In this document: positions 21,908-32,060 of the stretch, piece after piece | How positions within the stretch are numbered: the first letter of the stretch is position 1 | How the letters are laid out: each line of letters begins with the position of its first letter | Source of the DNA: Stentor coeruleus | Taxonomy: Eukaryota; Ciliophora; Heterotrichea; Heterotrichida; Stentoridae | Direction of reading: 5' to 3' | NCBI GenBank assembly: GCA_001970955.1 | Contig: MPUH01000011.1 | Location: forward strand, 115,482-179,481 | Length of the DNA stretch: 64,000 nt | Notes under the pieces: generated by a model | Told to the model about the DNA's origin: nothing | Database searches by the model: none | What the model saw: only the letters and a program-made list of their open reading frames with translations | Translations under genes and position numbers: made by a program

Positions 21908-22675
21908 TTAAACTATAAGATATAAATAGTATATAACTAGAGTTGCTGCGAAATAAAGGATAAACGAGAGGGCATTTGATGAAGGGACAATTTTAGGAAG
22001 CAAGACAAAAGTCCTTTGTTCATATATGTTCCATCCTTTTTTCTTAGAATTTGATTGTTCTTTTATGACAATAAATGTCCCAAGCACTAAAACCCAAATT
22101 GCTATAAAAGCTAAATAAACTTCCCATATTCCAACACATACAGCAAAGCTCAAATAAATCATGATTTCTCCTAAGAAATTCGGACTTCTTGTATACTTGA
22201 AAACCCCATCAATTATAAGCCCTTTTTTAAACTTTAAAGTCCAATATTTCTGACAATCTGCAGCGATCATTAAAGCTGTACCCATAGAATTAAGCCAAAT
22301 ACAAAGGGCAACTCGGCAAGGACTTGGATTTTGTATGCCAAAACCAGAAACAAGTAGCCAAGCAGGAATCCAATACAAAAGCAACATGATTATAGTAGCA
22401 ATTGAGTTCAAGAAATTCGCCCCTTTTTCAAAATTCCTGTCAGGAAAAACCAAATCTTTTAGCAGCCAAACAAAACCATAAGTCCCATGTAAACCTAAAT
22501 ACACCCAACAGCCAGGATTATAATTTTTATATACCAGCATGAGTAAGAATACATATAATCCAGTTCCACCTTTTTGAGCATTAACAAAGTGCCTTATCTG
22601 AAGAGTACTTGTTGGATTACCACTATTCATTAAGTAATCAAGAAAAATAACCAGAGGTCTATAAAGAATTTCCAT
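21908..22675 (-). CDS. ICMT / steroid 5-alpha-reductase-like membrane enzyme
   Basis: Intronless, 255 aa with about six to seven hydrophobic helices. The C-terminal region has the hallmark FKYTRSPNFLGEIMIYLSF, corresponding to the R-x-PNYxGE pattern of isoprenylcysteine carboxyl methyltransferases and the DUF1295/steroid 5-alpha-reductase group. It is followed by KEQSNSKKKGWNIYEQRT and a final helix. These enzymes use SAM or NADPH on lipid substrates in the ER membrane. The DUF1295 branch seems more likely than true ICMT, but the substrate cannot be read from sequence. It starts just 30 bp after the stop of the PP2C gene on the same strand. Confidence 0.75.
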   Translation of the reverse strand: MEILYRPLVIFLDYLMNSGNPTSTLQIRHFVNAQKGGTGLYVFLLMLVYKNYNPGCWVYLGLHGTYGFVWLLKDLVFPDRNFEKGANFLNSIATIIMLLLYWIPAWLLVSGFGIQNPSPCRVALCIWLNSMGTALMIAADCQKYWTLKFKKGLIIDGVFKYTRSPNFLGEIMIYLSFAVCVGIWEVYLAFIAIWVLVLGTFIVIKEQSNSKKKGWNIYEQRTFVLLPKIVPSSNALSFILYFAATLVIYYLYLIV

Positions 22676-22705
22676 ATAATAAGAGAAATTTACTATAAAA
22701 ATATG

Positions 22706-23941
22706 CTAATTCGTCCTGAAAACTGTAATTATTGTAATGTCGTCCACATAGTTGCCTTCACTTAAAGCAGATATCGTTGCGTAGTTAGCTAAAGATTCAG
22801 CTGCAGATGTAAAATCTCCTAAAACCCAAAACCTAGACATTAGCTCTACAACTTTTTGATTACTCACTGAATCCCATAAGCCATCAGTTGCAATAACAAT
22901 AAACCTATCTGATGAACTTAAAGTAAAAACATTAACATCAGGCTCTGAAATCACTCCAAAACTCTCAGCAAAAGTATCACCAAGTGCCCGACTCATAGCC
23001 AACCCTGGACTCTTAAAACAGTTACCCCAAGCTCTGATTGGACCAATAGGATTTCCTAAATCATCTTTTAAGCATTCAACTCGGCCCCCAGCTTTTTCTA
23101 TCCGTTGTTTTTCTTCAAAATCTGAAGGTTTATGTTCTTGATTCAATACTCTCATATTCCAAGATGTATCAAAATTACCAATCAAAGCTCTAGAGTCTCC
23201 AACACTAACACAACAACAATCTGTATCAGTAAGAAAAACAGTAAGCAAAGTGCTTCCTGAATATAAAATATCGATATCAGAAGATTTCAATTGAAAATCA
23301 AGTTCACTAATAATTTTACAGAAAACTTTCTTATATGTTTCTTTTAAAGGATTTGTCATTAGGGTTGATATGTATTTTTCCAATATTATAGGATATTGGG
23401 TTTCGAGGAATTTAGAAACCATATGGCCATTAGGCCCATGTCCATCAAAAACCCCAAAAATATGTAAGTTATTATATCCAAATCCATTTTTTATACCAAA
23501 ATAATTGTCTTGGTTATTTTTTTTTGGCTTTTTATTAATACTCCCAATTCGGGTTGCTGTAGAGAACTCAAGTTTTTTAAATGTTTTTTTATACTCAAAA
23601 GCTTTGTTTATTGAAATTACACCTTGAATTGATGTCTTATTTTTGATAATAGATCTTTTTTTCCTATGTTTCACTAGAGCTAAAGTCTGTTTTTTTTCTA
23701 TTGCCGGTAAGTGGATGCTTAACGATTTAGTCTGCGTTTGGTTTTCTGATTCTGCAGATACGTTTAATAATCCCATGCTTTTGCTATGTTTATGATAATT
23801 GCTCACTTTAGGAACTTGAGGATATGCATGTATATTGGAAATGTTCAAAGCATGGTCTGACGTTTTTTTAAGTTTGGACCTGATTTGAAAATTTTTTTTA
23901 TGGGTTTTGGTAGGTGTTTGGCTGAACGAAGCTTTTTCCAT
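22706..23941 (-). CDS. PP2C-type (PPM) protein phosphatase
   Basis: Intronless, 411 aa. A basic, Ser-rich leader of ~125 residues precedes a complete PPM domain. Its motifs in order are NNQDNYFG, the metal-binding VFDGHGPNGH, VGDSRALIG, GLAMSRALGD, IATDGLWDSVS and VDDITIITV. The conserved metal-coordinating Asp residues in these motifs are all present, so an active Mg/Mn-dependent Ser/Thr phosphatase is expected. Family knowledge suggests it opposes kinases such as the MAPK encoded ~2 kb away, but that pairing is inference. The leader has no recognisable targeting signal. It is transcribed toward the membrane-enzyme gene with a 30-bp gap. Confidence 0.93.
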   Translation of the reverse strand: MEKASFSQTPTKTHKKNFQIRSKLKKTSDHALNISNIHAYPQVPKVSNYHKHSKSMGLLNVSAESENQTQTKSLSIHLPAIEKKQTLALVKHRKKRSIIKNKTSIQGVISINKAFEYKKTFKKLEFSTATRIGSINKKPKKNNQDNYFGIKNGFGYNNLHIFGVFDGHGPNGHMVSKFLETQYPIILEKYISTLMTNPLKETYKKVFCKIISELDFQLKSSDIDILYSGSTLLTVFLTDTDCCCVSVGDSRALIGNFDTSWNMRVLNQEHKPSDFEEKQRIEKAGGRVECLKDDLGNPIGPIRAWGNCFKSPGLAMSRALGDTFAESFGVISEPDVNVFTLSSSDRFIVIATDGLWDSVSNQKVVELMSRFWVLGDFTSAAESLANYATISALSEGNYVDDITIITVFRTN

Positions 23942-24839
23942 TAGTTTTACTAAAAATATCTTGTAATAATTATAGAGTTCTATCCCAGATTTTAGAAGGA
24001 AAATGCAAAAAGTAAAATTTCTAAGATGAGGATTATTGAACAGGAAATTATTTTTTTGGATAGTATAATTTATTGGTTATAAGAATTGGAATTTTGAAGG
24101 TGGATGTGTGATTAATACATGAAGATTAAGAATATTATTAGATTATCATATTTATGGGTTAAAATTTTGGGTTAATATTATAATTGGATATAATATTTGT
24201 AAAAAGTATTAAAAATGAATTTTTATGTGCATTTTAGTACTTTTGAGACTGAAGTTTTAATTTTTATTTTTTTTTTCAATAGTTTTACGCATATAGTTTA
24301 ATTTTTTATTGTGAGCAAGGATTGAATGTACAGATAGATTTATATATGGTGCTAACATTTTTTGGATTGATTAAGATTTTTTATTTCATCTTTTATTATT
24401 CAATGCTTTATTCATATTAGTATTCCTCTTTTATATGCTTGTCTAACTATATACTATTTGTAAGTTGTGATTAAAATGTTTCCTAATTATCAATAAGCCA
24501 TAAAGCACAGTGTAAACATAAAAAATTCACTATTCCTTCTAAATTTTAACAATAAGCGGACTCCTATCAAAAATTCTAAAAATCAGCCTGCTAGACTCAA
24601 ACAGCCTAATTTATCTACCTTTCAAAACAAATATCAGTAATTCTATTAATAATAAAATACTTCAAAAATACTTAATTCTCAACCATCATCAAAATACAAC
24701 AAAAATCTGAACCTTTATATAATTTATCTTCAAATAAACCTATTAAATCATAATCCAAAACCTACACTCTAAAGCCAAACTAATAAATCATCCTAAACCT
24801 TCCTTACACTTCAAAATTTTAATCATATTAATTGTAATA
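23942..24839. other. Divergent intergenic region with skew switch
   Basis: About 900 bp between divergent genes. The left part is G-rich. From about 24480 to the ATG it is C-rich and G-poor; by hand count 24661-24780 has 28 C and 2 G. No RNA or repeat was seen. Confidence 0.6.
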
Positions 24840-25679
24840 ATGGGGTGTTGCTCATGCAAACTTCAATGCGGTCAGCTCCCTGAAGCTGAGGTTTCCCACG
24901 TGATCCTAAAGGTAATTCCTAATAAGATAGTTGATGAAAAAAGTACAACACAAGATAAACCTGATGAAAACATGTCCCCAATCAAAAATGATGAGAGATC
25001 AACATTAAAGCCAGATTATATTTCATTGTTAATTCCTTCTCAATACAAAACCAATTCACCTGAAAATTCTAAAAATGATCTTTTAATGACCAATAGAGCA
25101 TTTGGAGATATAATCCAAGAAGGTGAGCTTAAAAAATACCGTCCTGGGTTTAATAAACAGTTTATAACACGTTGGGGTGTTCTAACAAATGACCATTTTA
25201 TGTACTTTAAAAATCAAGGATCTGCTAAAATCTGGGGTCAAGCGCCTCTTTTTTCAGTATCCCTCAATGAAATCAAAACTGTGTCTAAGTAAAAACCATA
25301 TAGGGTGAATTTTAATATGCCTGGCCTAAACATGTTTTCAGAACAATTCGAAATTTTTTTAAAAAATGAAGATCCTACCGTGCCAATTTCTAGAGAAACA
25401 CACAAAATGCCTTTAATGAAAAGTGTGATTGATTCAGCTAGTACGTCAAGTCAAAAAAAATGTGTTGTTAAAGGAATTCTTATGAAAAGGCCGCTGAGGT
25501 ATGATTCACCTGAAAAAGATACAATTGAAAATGTCCCTGTTTGTGCTGAGAGGATGTCGTGGAGTGTTAGAGAAGTTCAATGGTTTACATCGGAAAAAAG
25601 GTTGTTGTTTATTTCAAGTTCAGGTTTAGAAAGAGATTTTTGGATAATGAATATTCTCAAAGCTTGTGGAAGTGGATAA
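24840..25679 (+). CDS. N-acylated PH-domain protein
   Basis: Exons 24840-25288 and 25304-25679 join over the 15-nt intron 25289-25303 (gtaaaaaccatatag) to give 274 aa. The N-terminus MGCCSC offers Gly2 for myristoylation and Cys3, 4 and 6 for palmitoylation, the usual dual membrane anchor. The second half is a pleckstrin-homology domain: EGELKKYRPGFNKQFITRW, GVLTNDHFMYFKNQ, then after the splice FSEQFEIFLKN and a final helix containing ERDFWIMNILKACGS with the conserved Trp. A long insert sits between strands. The predicted role is a membrane-anchored, possibly phosphoinositide-binding adaptor. The intron cuts the PH domain and its removal restores the frame exactly. Confidence 0.85.
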
Positions 25680-26664
25680 GGATTTATAAGGTGGATTTTG
25701 AAGAGGATTAGTAATTTTGTATTTTTTAAAGGGTTAATTGGAAGGTTTTAGGATTTGTGTTTTTTAAAAGATTAGGGATTTTATTTGTAAGATTGAGAGA
25801 AAATTGGTTATTGATAGGAGAAAATGTTGATTTTTTGGGTTTGTGAAGTTGTGATTTTAATTAAAGTTTGTGTTGGGTGAAAAAAAGTTTTATGGGGTTG
25901 ATGAAATAATAGGATATGGGAATTTATGGATTTTTAGAATAAAATTCCTAATAGTTAATAATTGTATTATGCTGATGATTATTATGATTGTAAAGTGATA
26001 TAAATATAATATTTTTATGTGTGTTATAAAACTATATGAAGGTTGTTTTAATCTTTATAAAAATTTCTTGTATAATTTCTTTATTCAGATTGAAAAAATC
26101 ATTTACTCATCATCAATTATAAATTTATATTCCATCTCTAATTCTTCAATAAATTCACTTTCTAAGCAAAACTATTATGTATAATCAAGTCCTTAAACTA
26201 TATCATCCTTAAAAAATCACATCACAAATTTTTTTCACATTTGAAATCTCATATCAAAATTTTAATCAGAAATATTCTCAACTTCAAAAAAATTATCTAA
26301 CTTTAAACTTTACATTAAAAATCTAAAACAGATTCTTATAAACTATATTTTACCCTAATTTATTAATTTAATCCAATCTGAAATCTTAACATTTTTCTAA
26401 ACTTGCCATAGTGTAAAGTAATTAACTAAATTATATTTTCAAGACCTAAAATTCTTAATGTATTATCCACCACAATTTCGAATTTAAACCTTACCGAAAC
26501 AGCTTAATCATAGTTTTCCTTTCACTAACCTTAGCAAGAATTCCCCAATGATTTTTGTTTATAAATACGTAAAAAAAACTTGTTTAATTAGAAATATGGT
26601 CAAAATCTTAGATTATAGTATTAATATTTATATAACCTAATAGGTAATTTACTAATAAAGTCTT
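25680..26664. other. Convergent intergenic region with skew switch
   Basis: Nearly 1 kb. It begins strongly G-rich (25681-25800: 31 G and no C by hand count) and turns C-rich from about 26080 toward the 3' end of the minus gene at 26665. No gene or RNA is visible. Confidence 0.6.
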
Positions 26665-27123
26665 TTACTGTATAGAGCATCTCCATTGTTGGTTGATTTC
26701 TTCATAAAGTTCGATTTCATTGTCGAAGTCTTCATGTTTTTGAAGGTATTTTACCGTAGTTAATGTAGTCAAGGTATTGATTTTCTTGTAAAAACACGTT
26801 TTATTGCTGTAATCTTTGAAATCGACGCTTAAATATGATAAAAATCTTGTAATTGTGTCTACACATTTCTGGATAACTTCTAGGTTCTTTGAATTTTGAT
26901 GGAGTTCTTTCTGAAGAATTGATGATTGCTTTACAAGTTCCGGAGCCTCTAAATTCTCGCAATCTCCAGAAAGATTTCTCGAGAGGTTTCTGAGCCTCTT
27001 CCAATCATTATTTAGAAAGGCGTCAAGAAATTCATTCTGATAATAACTAAGTTTTTCCTCACAGAACTTAAGGAGAAGCTCATTCTGACTGTTTATAATC
27101 ATTTGTGAGTTTTTAGTTTCCAT
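26665..27123 (-). CDS. HPt-like domain protein lacking the phospho-histidine
   Basis: Intronless, 152 aa. Residues ~15-100 align by pattern with histidine-phosphotransfer domains: a helix YYQNEFLDAFLNND, then WKRLRNLSRNLSGDCENLEA, where active HPt proteins carry L-A-H-T-L-K-G followed by (N)LGA. The phospho-accepting His position is Arg49 here, and the usual Lys is Ser52. A pseudo-HPt scaffold is therefore the best guess, binding a receiver domain without relaying phosphate. No histidine kinase or response regulator is encoded nearby. The alternative is an unrelated four-helix bundle. The C-terminal ~45 residues are not part of the pattern. Confidence 0.6.
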   Translation of the reverse strand: METKNSQMIINSQNELLLKFCEEKLSYYQNEFLDAFLNNDWKRLRNLSRNLSGDCENLEAPELVKQSSILQKELHQNSKNLEVIQKCVDTITRFLSYLSVDFKDYSNKTCFYKKINTLTTLTTVKYLQKHEDFDNEIELYEEINQQWRCSIQ

Positions 27124-29132
27124 TTATTATAACACAATGAAAGGGTGTAAAAAAATCTCTAAAAAATTAATTAGGATGAAAGTTTGGGATGGTTTTTGGA
27201 TAATTCTTGTGGTTTACTCAACGCAAAACCTAATACTACTTCCTCACTTCTTCAAACCTCATAGTCAAACTCTGTACCTCCCTTTTCTGTTCTTGAGTAT
27301 TTGCATTATTACAGCGAAATCATGCCATTATTCGCTTTAAAAAATATGGAATCCTAGCATAAGAGAAGAACTAACTATTAATAATGGGCTGTAGGAACTC
27401 CTTTATCATTAAAATCATATCCATAAACATAATTCAATTACCTCTCAAAGATCCTTTGTAGTTCATAGAAATCTTATTCATATAAATTGAAGCCTTATCA
27501 AATAGATCTGCCCATAACTGGGTAATTAAAACTTCCTCAAAGCAAGATACTCTTCTCTAATATCTTTGAACAAAACATAAAATATTAAACTCTTTCTCTG
27601 TTCCATAGCTAAAAATTCCACGTCTTCAATTGTTTGAAGAAATGATAAAGCTTTCTGTTTGAGCTCATTATTGACAATATACCAATGTTCTTTACCCTTT
27701 CTAGTACTTTTTAGGACATTTAGACCATAGAGGGTTGTAAATACAATCAAGACTCAAGATGCTTTATTGTAAAACCTTGGGGATTGGCATGTTAAGATAT
27801 AGAAAACCCCATGACCCCTTTGAAGATAGTTAGGAACATTAACCCTCCAAAAGGATTATAATCTTTGTAAGTGTGAAATATTTTTCATGGAAGCTAGAAG
27901 ATGTAAGAAATTGTATCTTGAGAATATATATGATTAGTTTTAATTATTATATAGTTTATAAGCAATGACACTTATCTTAATAAAATTAAAGGGAATATGA
28001 AACTAGAATTAAAACTTTATATAGGAGAGATATTATGTCATATTGAATAATTTTTTATACTTTCTACCTAGTTTTCAAAAAAAAATGTATTTATTAAATG
28101 TAATACTGAAAAACATATATAGTAAAAATTCCTAAATGTATAGCAAAAGCTTAAGACTGACTTATAAGAACAAAAATTAACTTGAAAATACTGTTAAATG
28201 TATTTATTTATTTAAAGTTGGTATATATATTATATTCAATAGATAGATGTATCAGTTTTTATTATTATATATGAAATGTTTTAGATTTTTGTTTAAGAAT
28301 TTAAAGTTTTGGATAAATTAAGATTAACCCTGTTTATTTAACGTACTTGAGGGAAAATCATGAGGATCTTATTGATTTATATAAAATTTATACTGTCTAG
28401 GAATTTTGAATTTTTATGTAGTAGAAAGGTGATGAATTCGTTTAAAGTAATGATTAGAGTTATAGGAATTTGTTAGGATAAATGATTTAGGATGATTACT
28501 TTTTGCATATAATGATTTACTTGATAAAAAATTATTTCATAAGCTGGAAATAATCATTTTTTAAAGGATTTTACATACATAAGTGTTTATTGTTAGAGTT
28601 TTTAATTAAGTAATAAGCAATAGAGTAAGATTTTTCCTATATAAAATATATTCTATATGTATTTTATATAAATATACTCACATTAGCTAGTTTATAATAT
28701 TATGCAAGATATTATTTCTTTATAAAATAATCTGAATTATTCATATATAAATAGTAAATTTCATATCATAATATAGGGTAATTTGTGAGATCATTTTAAA
28801 GTAAAAATTGGCTTTGTTATAATTTGATTAGAGAAAAATATGAAATAAGTGAATGATATGCTTAGAATATGCTAAAAATATAATGATTATAAGATTTACT
28901 ATATATTTTAACCCTTATATTTAAACTTTTTACTTAAAAAACTTATCCCACATAACAAAAATAATAAAAATGTTATAGATTCAAGAATTTTTCAACCTCA
29001 TCTATCATATCTGAAAAAAATAAAAATTCGAAATAATTAGCCTTTACAAAGAAATTCCCTAATTTAACCTTTACTAGCATTAAAATCTTTAATAAAACCA
29101 AGAAAATTTTTTAACTCCTAATAAAAATTTAA
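27124..29132. other. Long intergenic region
   Basis: About 2 kb holding one decayed coding run (27434-27888, minus, listed separately). From about 27950 to 29000 the sequence is extremely AT-rich without structure I can name. The last 200 bp are C-biased before the ATG at 29133. Confidence 0.55.
27434..27888 (-). pseudogene. Decayed coding sequence, family unknown
   Basis: Starting at an ATG at 27888 on the minus strand, one frame reads as coding but has stops at 27858-27856, 27756-27754 and 27528-27526. Its best stretch (KGKEHWYIVNNELKQKALSF, then DVEFLAMEQRKSLIFYVLF) is 74 codons long. Beyond the last stop a different frame (LWADLFDKASIYMNKISMNY, from 27517) continues coding-like. One GT..AG 15-mer (27532-27518) exists, but splicing it does not lead into that frame. 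Multiple stops plus a frame change indicate an eroded gene rather than missed introns. Confidence 0.4.
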
Positions 29133-29735
29133 ATGACCGAAATGCTTGAAGAATATAAAAATCTTAAAAGGAGGCTTAAGAAAACTATTATTTATAAACA
29201 GCTTACAGATTTGATCTATTCTGTTGTTTGTACTGAAATGAGAGTTGATTATGGGTTTATGAAAAAAGCTTTGCCTTGTTTTAAAAAAATCCTATGTGAT
29301 ATGGCTGACTCTGCATGGAATTCTACGAAAAGTAGTGTTGAATTTTCGCAGATTAAACCGATAAAGCACATTAGGCATATAACAAGCATTCCAAAATTTA
29401 GAAAAGATGCTCAAACAGGCAATCATTTAGCTAAAAGCAGTGATACACTACAAAAAAGCTCAGCTTCAAAAGATGATAAGTCTCATCAATCAGATTATTC
29501 TTATATAAAAGGTCCTGCAAGTTTTGCTAAGTCGATAAGAGACATTGATAAAGTAAGACCTGCATCCCCAGGTCCTTCATATTACTTTTTCGATACGCTT
29601 AAGCAAAAAATTCAATCGCCACGTGTTGTTTTTCCTAAATCTGTAGGTCATCGAAGCAGCTATATACCGAATTCTCTATCCCCAGGTCCATCTAAATATT
29701 ATCCTTCTATACGATCTATAGTTAAATATACATAA
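29133..29735 (+). CDS. Short SHIPPO-type (STPGR) protein
   Basis: Intronless, 200 aa. The N-terminal ~65 residues form a charged helix (MLEEYKNLKRRLKKTIIYKQ). The C-terminal half carries two degenerate sperm-tail PG-rich motifs, ASPGPSYYF near residue 149 and LSPGPSKYYPS near residue 185, with RSS/SVGHRSSY spacing typical of the family. STPGR proteins line microtubules, notably axonemal or cortical ones. With two weak repeats this is a family guess; a cytoskeletal location would fit. It is far shorter than the eight-repeat relative at 48867. Confidence 0.7.
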   Translation: MTEMLEEYKNLKRRLKKTIIYKQLTDLIYSVVCTEMRVDYGFMKKALPCFKKILCDMADSAWNSTKSSVEFSQIKPIKHIRHITSIPKFRKDAQTGNHLAKSSDTLQKSSASKDDKSHQSDYSYIKGPASFAKSIRDIDKVRPASPGPSYYFFDTLKQKIQSPRVVFPKSVGHRSSYIPNSLSPGPSKYYPSIRSIVKYT

Positions 29736-30140
29736 TAGTATTTTTCCCCCTTATTTTAAAAGTTCTTATAAAGCATTTGTTAAAATATGGGCTTTTGTCA
29801 TTAGAGATTTTATAACTACAACATGCCATATGACATAACTTATTACTTGCTTTCTTAATAATTCACAATACTTACCACATAAATATTATCTTCAAAAGCC
29901 AAAACAAAAAAAAACTATTCTATCAAATATACAAACAAAATTTTTCTAAAAGTACACCCTTAATATAAAAATCTCAAAAACCTAAAATTTACTAAAATCC
30001 TACAAACCAAAAATCACAAATTCCTCATCAAAAATTTTCCAAATTCACTCTTATCATCACTTCTTCCCTATCCTCCCATTATAATCTCTACTTTTTCCAA
30101 AACTGTAAACATTTCCTATTTTTCGTGAATTTAGTAAATA
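29736..30140. other. Convergent intergenic region
   Basis: About 400 bp between convergent stops. From about 29870 it is strongly C-rich on +, hence G-rich in the sense of the minus gene that ends there. No further feature seen. Confidence 0.6.
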
Positions 30141-30596
30141 TTACTTTACAATTTTTAAGCATCTTAAAAACCAGTTTTTACACGTAGAAAGCACCCCGTT
30201 TTCTTGTAACTCCTTGGACTCTTTGACCTTATCCTGATTATTTACTTGTAGCTGAATGTCTTCTGTATTTAACGTGCAGTCCGGTCCCAAAATCGAATCA
30301 AACATTATTTCTCTTTGCTTTTGTTCATTACATCTAGCTTCTACTTCTTCTTTGATTTTTTGAATTTCGTGACTGAATTCCTGGTTTTGAAGGATTCGAT
30401 TATTCTTAATCCAAAAGTTGTGCAGGTCTTCAGAGTGTCTTGGAAGTTGTGAGGAAAAAGATTTGTGATGCAGTCCAGCAGAAGTTAGCTCTAAAACTCC
30501 TGAAAGGGTGCGTCTTTGATGAATCCTTCTTCGGTTTTTTGATAGGATTTCAAATGAATCATCAAATCCTAGCTTTATAGGCTTTATTTCGTTCAT
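30141..30596 (-). CDS. Hypothetical protein, 151 aa
   Basis: Intronless. The N-terminal half is basic and Ser-rich (RRRIHQRRTLSGVLELTS). The middle is an acidic helix (FSHEIQKIKEEVEARCNEQK). The C-terminus is CKNWFLRCLKIVK, a short amphipathic Cys/aromatic/basic segment. That tail could attach peripherally to a membrane, but this is inference. There is no known domain and no neighbour clue. It has coding-like composition throughout and an ATG in the usual context. Confidence 0.6.
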   Translation of the reverse strand: MNEIKPIKLGFDDSFEILSKNRRRIHQRRTLSGVLELTSAGLHHKSFSSQLPRHSEDLHNFWIKNNRILQNQEFSHEIQKIKEEVEARCNEQKQREIMFDSILGPDCTLNTEDIQLQVNNQDKVKESKELQENGVLSTCKNWFLRCLKIVK

Positions 30597-31379
30597 CTGT
30601 TTTCTTTAAGATAAGATTAAATACAATATTCTGAATATGAAGATTTATTGAAAAAACAAGGATGAGACTTTGATTAATAAGATATAAGTATTATTATAAT
30701 AGTAGAATATAAAGAGATGGGTTTAGAAATAAAGTCTTTTTTAAGTGTTTGAAGATAGGAATAGGTTTATGTTTTATTATTATAATAATCATTATTATAA
30801 TGATATTATAGGTTTTATTAAAGTTACAGTGTTTGTATATTTTTTACTTTTTGATTGTGTTATAAATAGATGATTTATGTTCATAATACTTTTAGTGTGT
30901 GTTTAGCTTTTTTTATATATGATTTACTGTATTGACTAAGAAAATATAATGTTAACATTGGGAATTATTTTAACGATTTAGGATTTAAGGTTTTTAGAAT
31001 TTAAGTGTTAGGGTGTCACATATTTTTTGGAGCAATAAAAATTATAAACCTCTTCATAATAATGACGGAAGAAAAAATAATAAGCATATATGCAATCTAT
31101 GTATACAAATATTTTACCATATGAAATCTTTAAGATTATGCAAAATATAAAATTAAAAATCCAATCCTCAGACCAAATTTCTTATCCAAAAAACCTCAAA
31201 TCCTGAATCCTGTAAAATGCTACCTTCCTATCCAATCCCAAACTTTTTTCCAAATCCATCCTTAAAATAAAATAATCGAAATCATCACTACCTATATAAA
31301 CTAACTAATTTCTAACATATCAAAAAATCATCAAAAAAAAATGTATATAATAAAACTTATACTATATAAAAATCTCTCT
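30597..31379. other. Intergenic with skew switch
   Basis: About 780 bp. The left part is G-rich on + (upstream of a minus gene). From about 31130 it is C-rich (31201-31320: 31 C and 4 G by hand count), leading into the 3' end of the next minus gene. A short alternating AT-rich stretch lies at 30775-30810 (ttattattataataatcatta). No gene seen. Confidence 0.6.
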
Positions 31380-32060
31380 TCAAAAAGGTCGAGACTGTCT
31401 ATAATCCACATAAGACTGCAATTTCGGGGATAAAGTCATAAACCTCAAAGCCCATTCTTTAACCTTCGGGGCATAATCATCAAGAATCCTCTCTCTTTTC
31501 TCTTTAACTTCATTCCTCATAAAAGCATTAAAAATAAAGCTGAAAATCTCGAAATCTGCTAGTGTTGGAAATATCCCAACAAAATACTTATTGCTATACT
31601 TATTTATCTCAAGTCTATGTTGAATTTTTTCAAGCCAAAAAGGCATATCATTCTTATAAATCTTATGAATTGCTTTACGATCCTGAGCAAAAAGTGCAGC
31701 AAACATTGGATTAAATGCATCATCTTTAAGATCACATAAAGATTCAACCATATATATTTCTTCAGGAGTATTAGGATAAAAAGCATATTTACGGCAAAGG
31801 TATCTTGCTATAGCTCGACTTTCAATAAGCATATGTCCATCAATTTCTAATACTGGAAGAGCTCCAAATTCTGCAATTCCTGAGTTTCTAATTGTTGGCC
31901 ATTCTTCAGGAGTTATACGGTTATCATCAAATGGAGTCCCACTGTATGTGAGAATCATCCTTATTGTATCCCCACGGCCATAGATGTCAAAATAATACAA
32001 ACGGACAGATGTACTTTTTTTTGAGACTTTTGTGTCAACCTGAGGTGTGCAATTTCCCAT
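31380..32060 (-). CDS. Glutathione S-transferase with acylation-type N-terminus
   Basis: Intronless, 226 aa. Residues 19-226 form a two-domain GST. The thioredoxin-like N-domain begins VRLYYFDIYGRGDTIRMIL, with Tyr23 in the catalytic YF position of sigma-like classes. It continues with the glutathione-site segment FGALPVLEIDG...LIESRAIARYL, then an all-helical C-domain. The unusual part is an ~18-residue extension beginning MGNC, with Gly2 and Cys4 suited to N-myristoylation plus palmitoylation; ordinary cytosolic GSTs start right at the first strand. I infer a membrane-tethered detoxification or redox enzyme. The substrate is unknown. Confidence 0.88.
   Translation of the reverse strand: MGNCTPQVDTKVSKKSTSVRLYYFDIYGRGDTIRMILTYSGTPFDDNRITPEEWPTIRNSGIAEFGALPVLEIDGHMLIESRAIARYLCRKYAFYPNTPEEIYMVESLCDLKDDAFNPMFAALFAQDRKAIHKIYKNDMPFWLEKIQHRLEINKYSNKYFVGIFPTLADFEIFSFIFNAFMRNEVKEKRERILDDYAPKVKEWALRFMTLSPKLQSYVDYRQSRPF

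Noticed and set aside
27137-27340. 67-aa hydrophobic ORF on +
   Set aside because: Starts 14 bp from the HPt-like gene's ATG on the other strand; hydrophobic by T-rich composition only.
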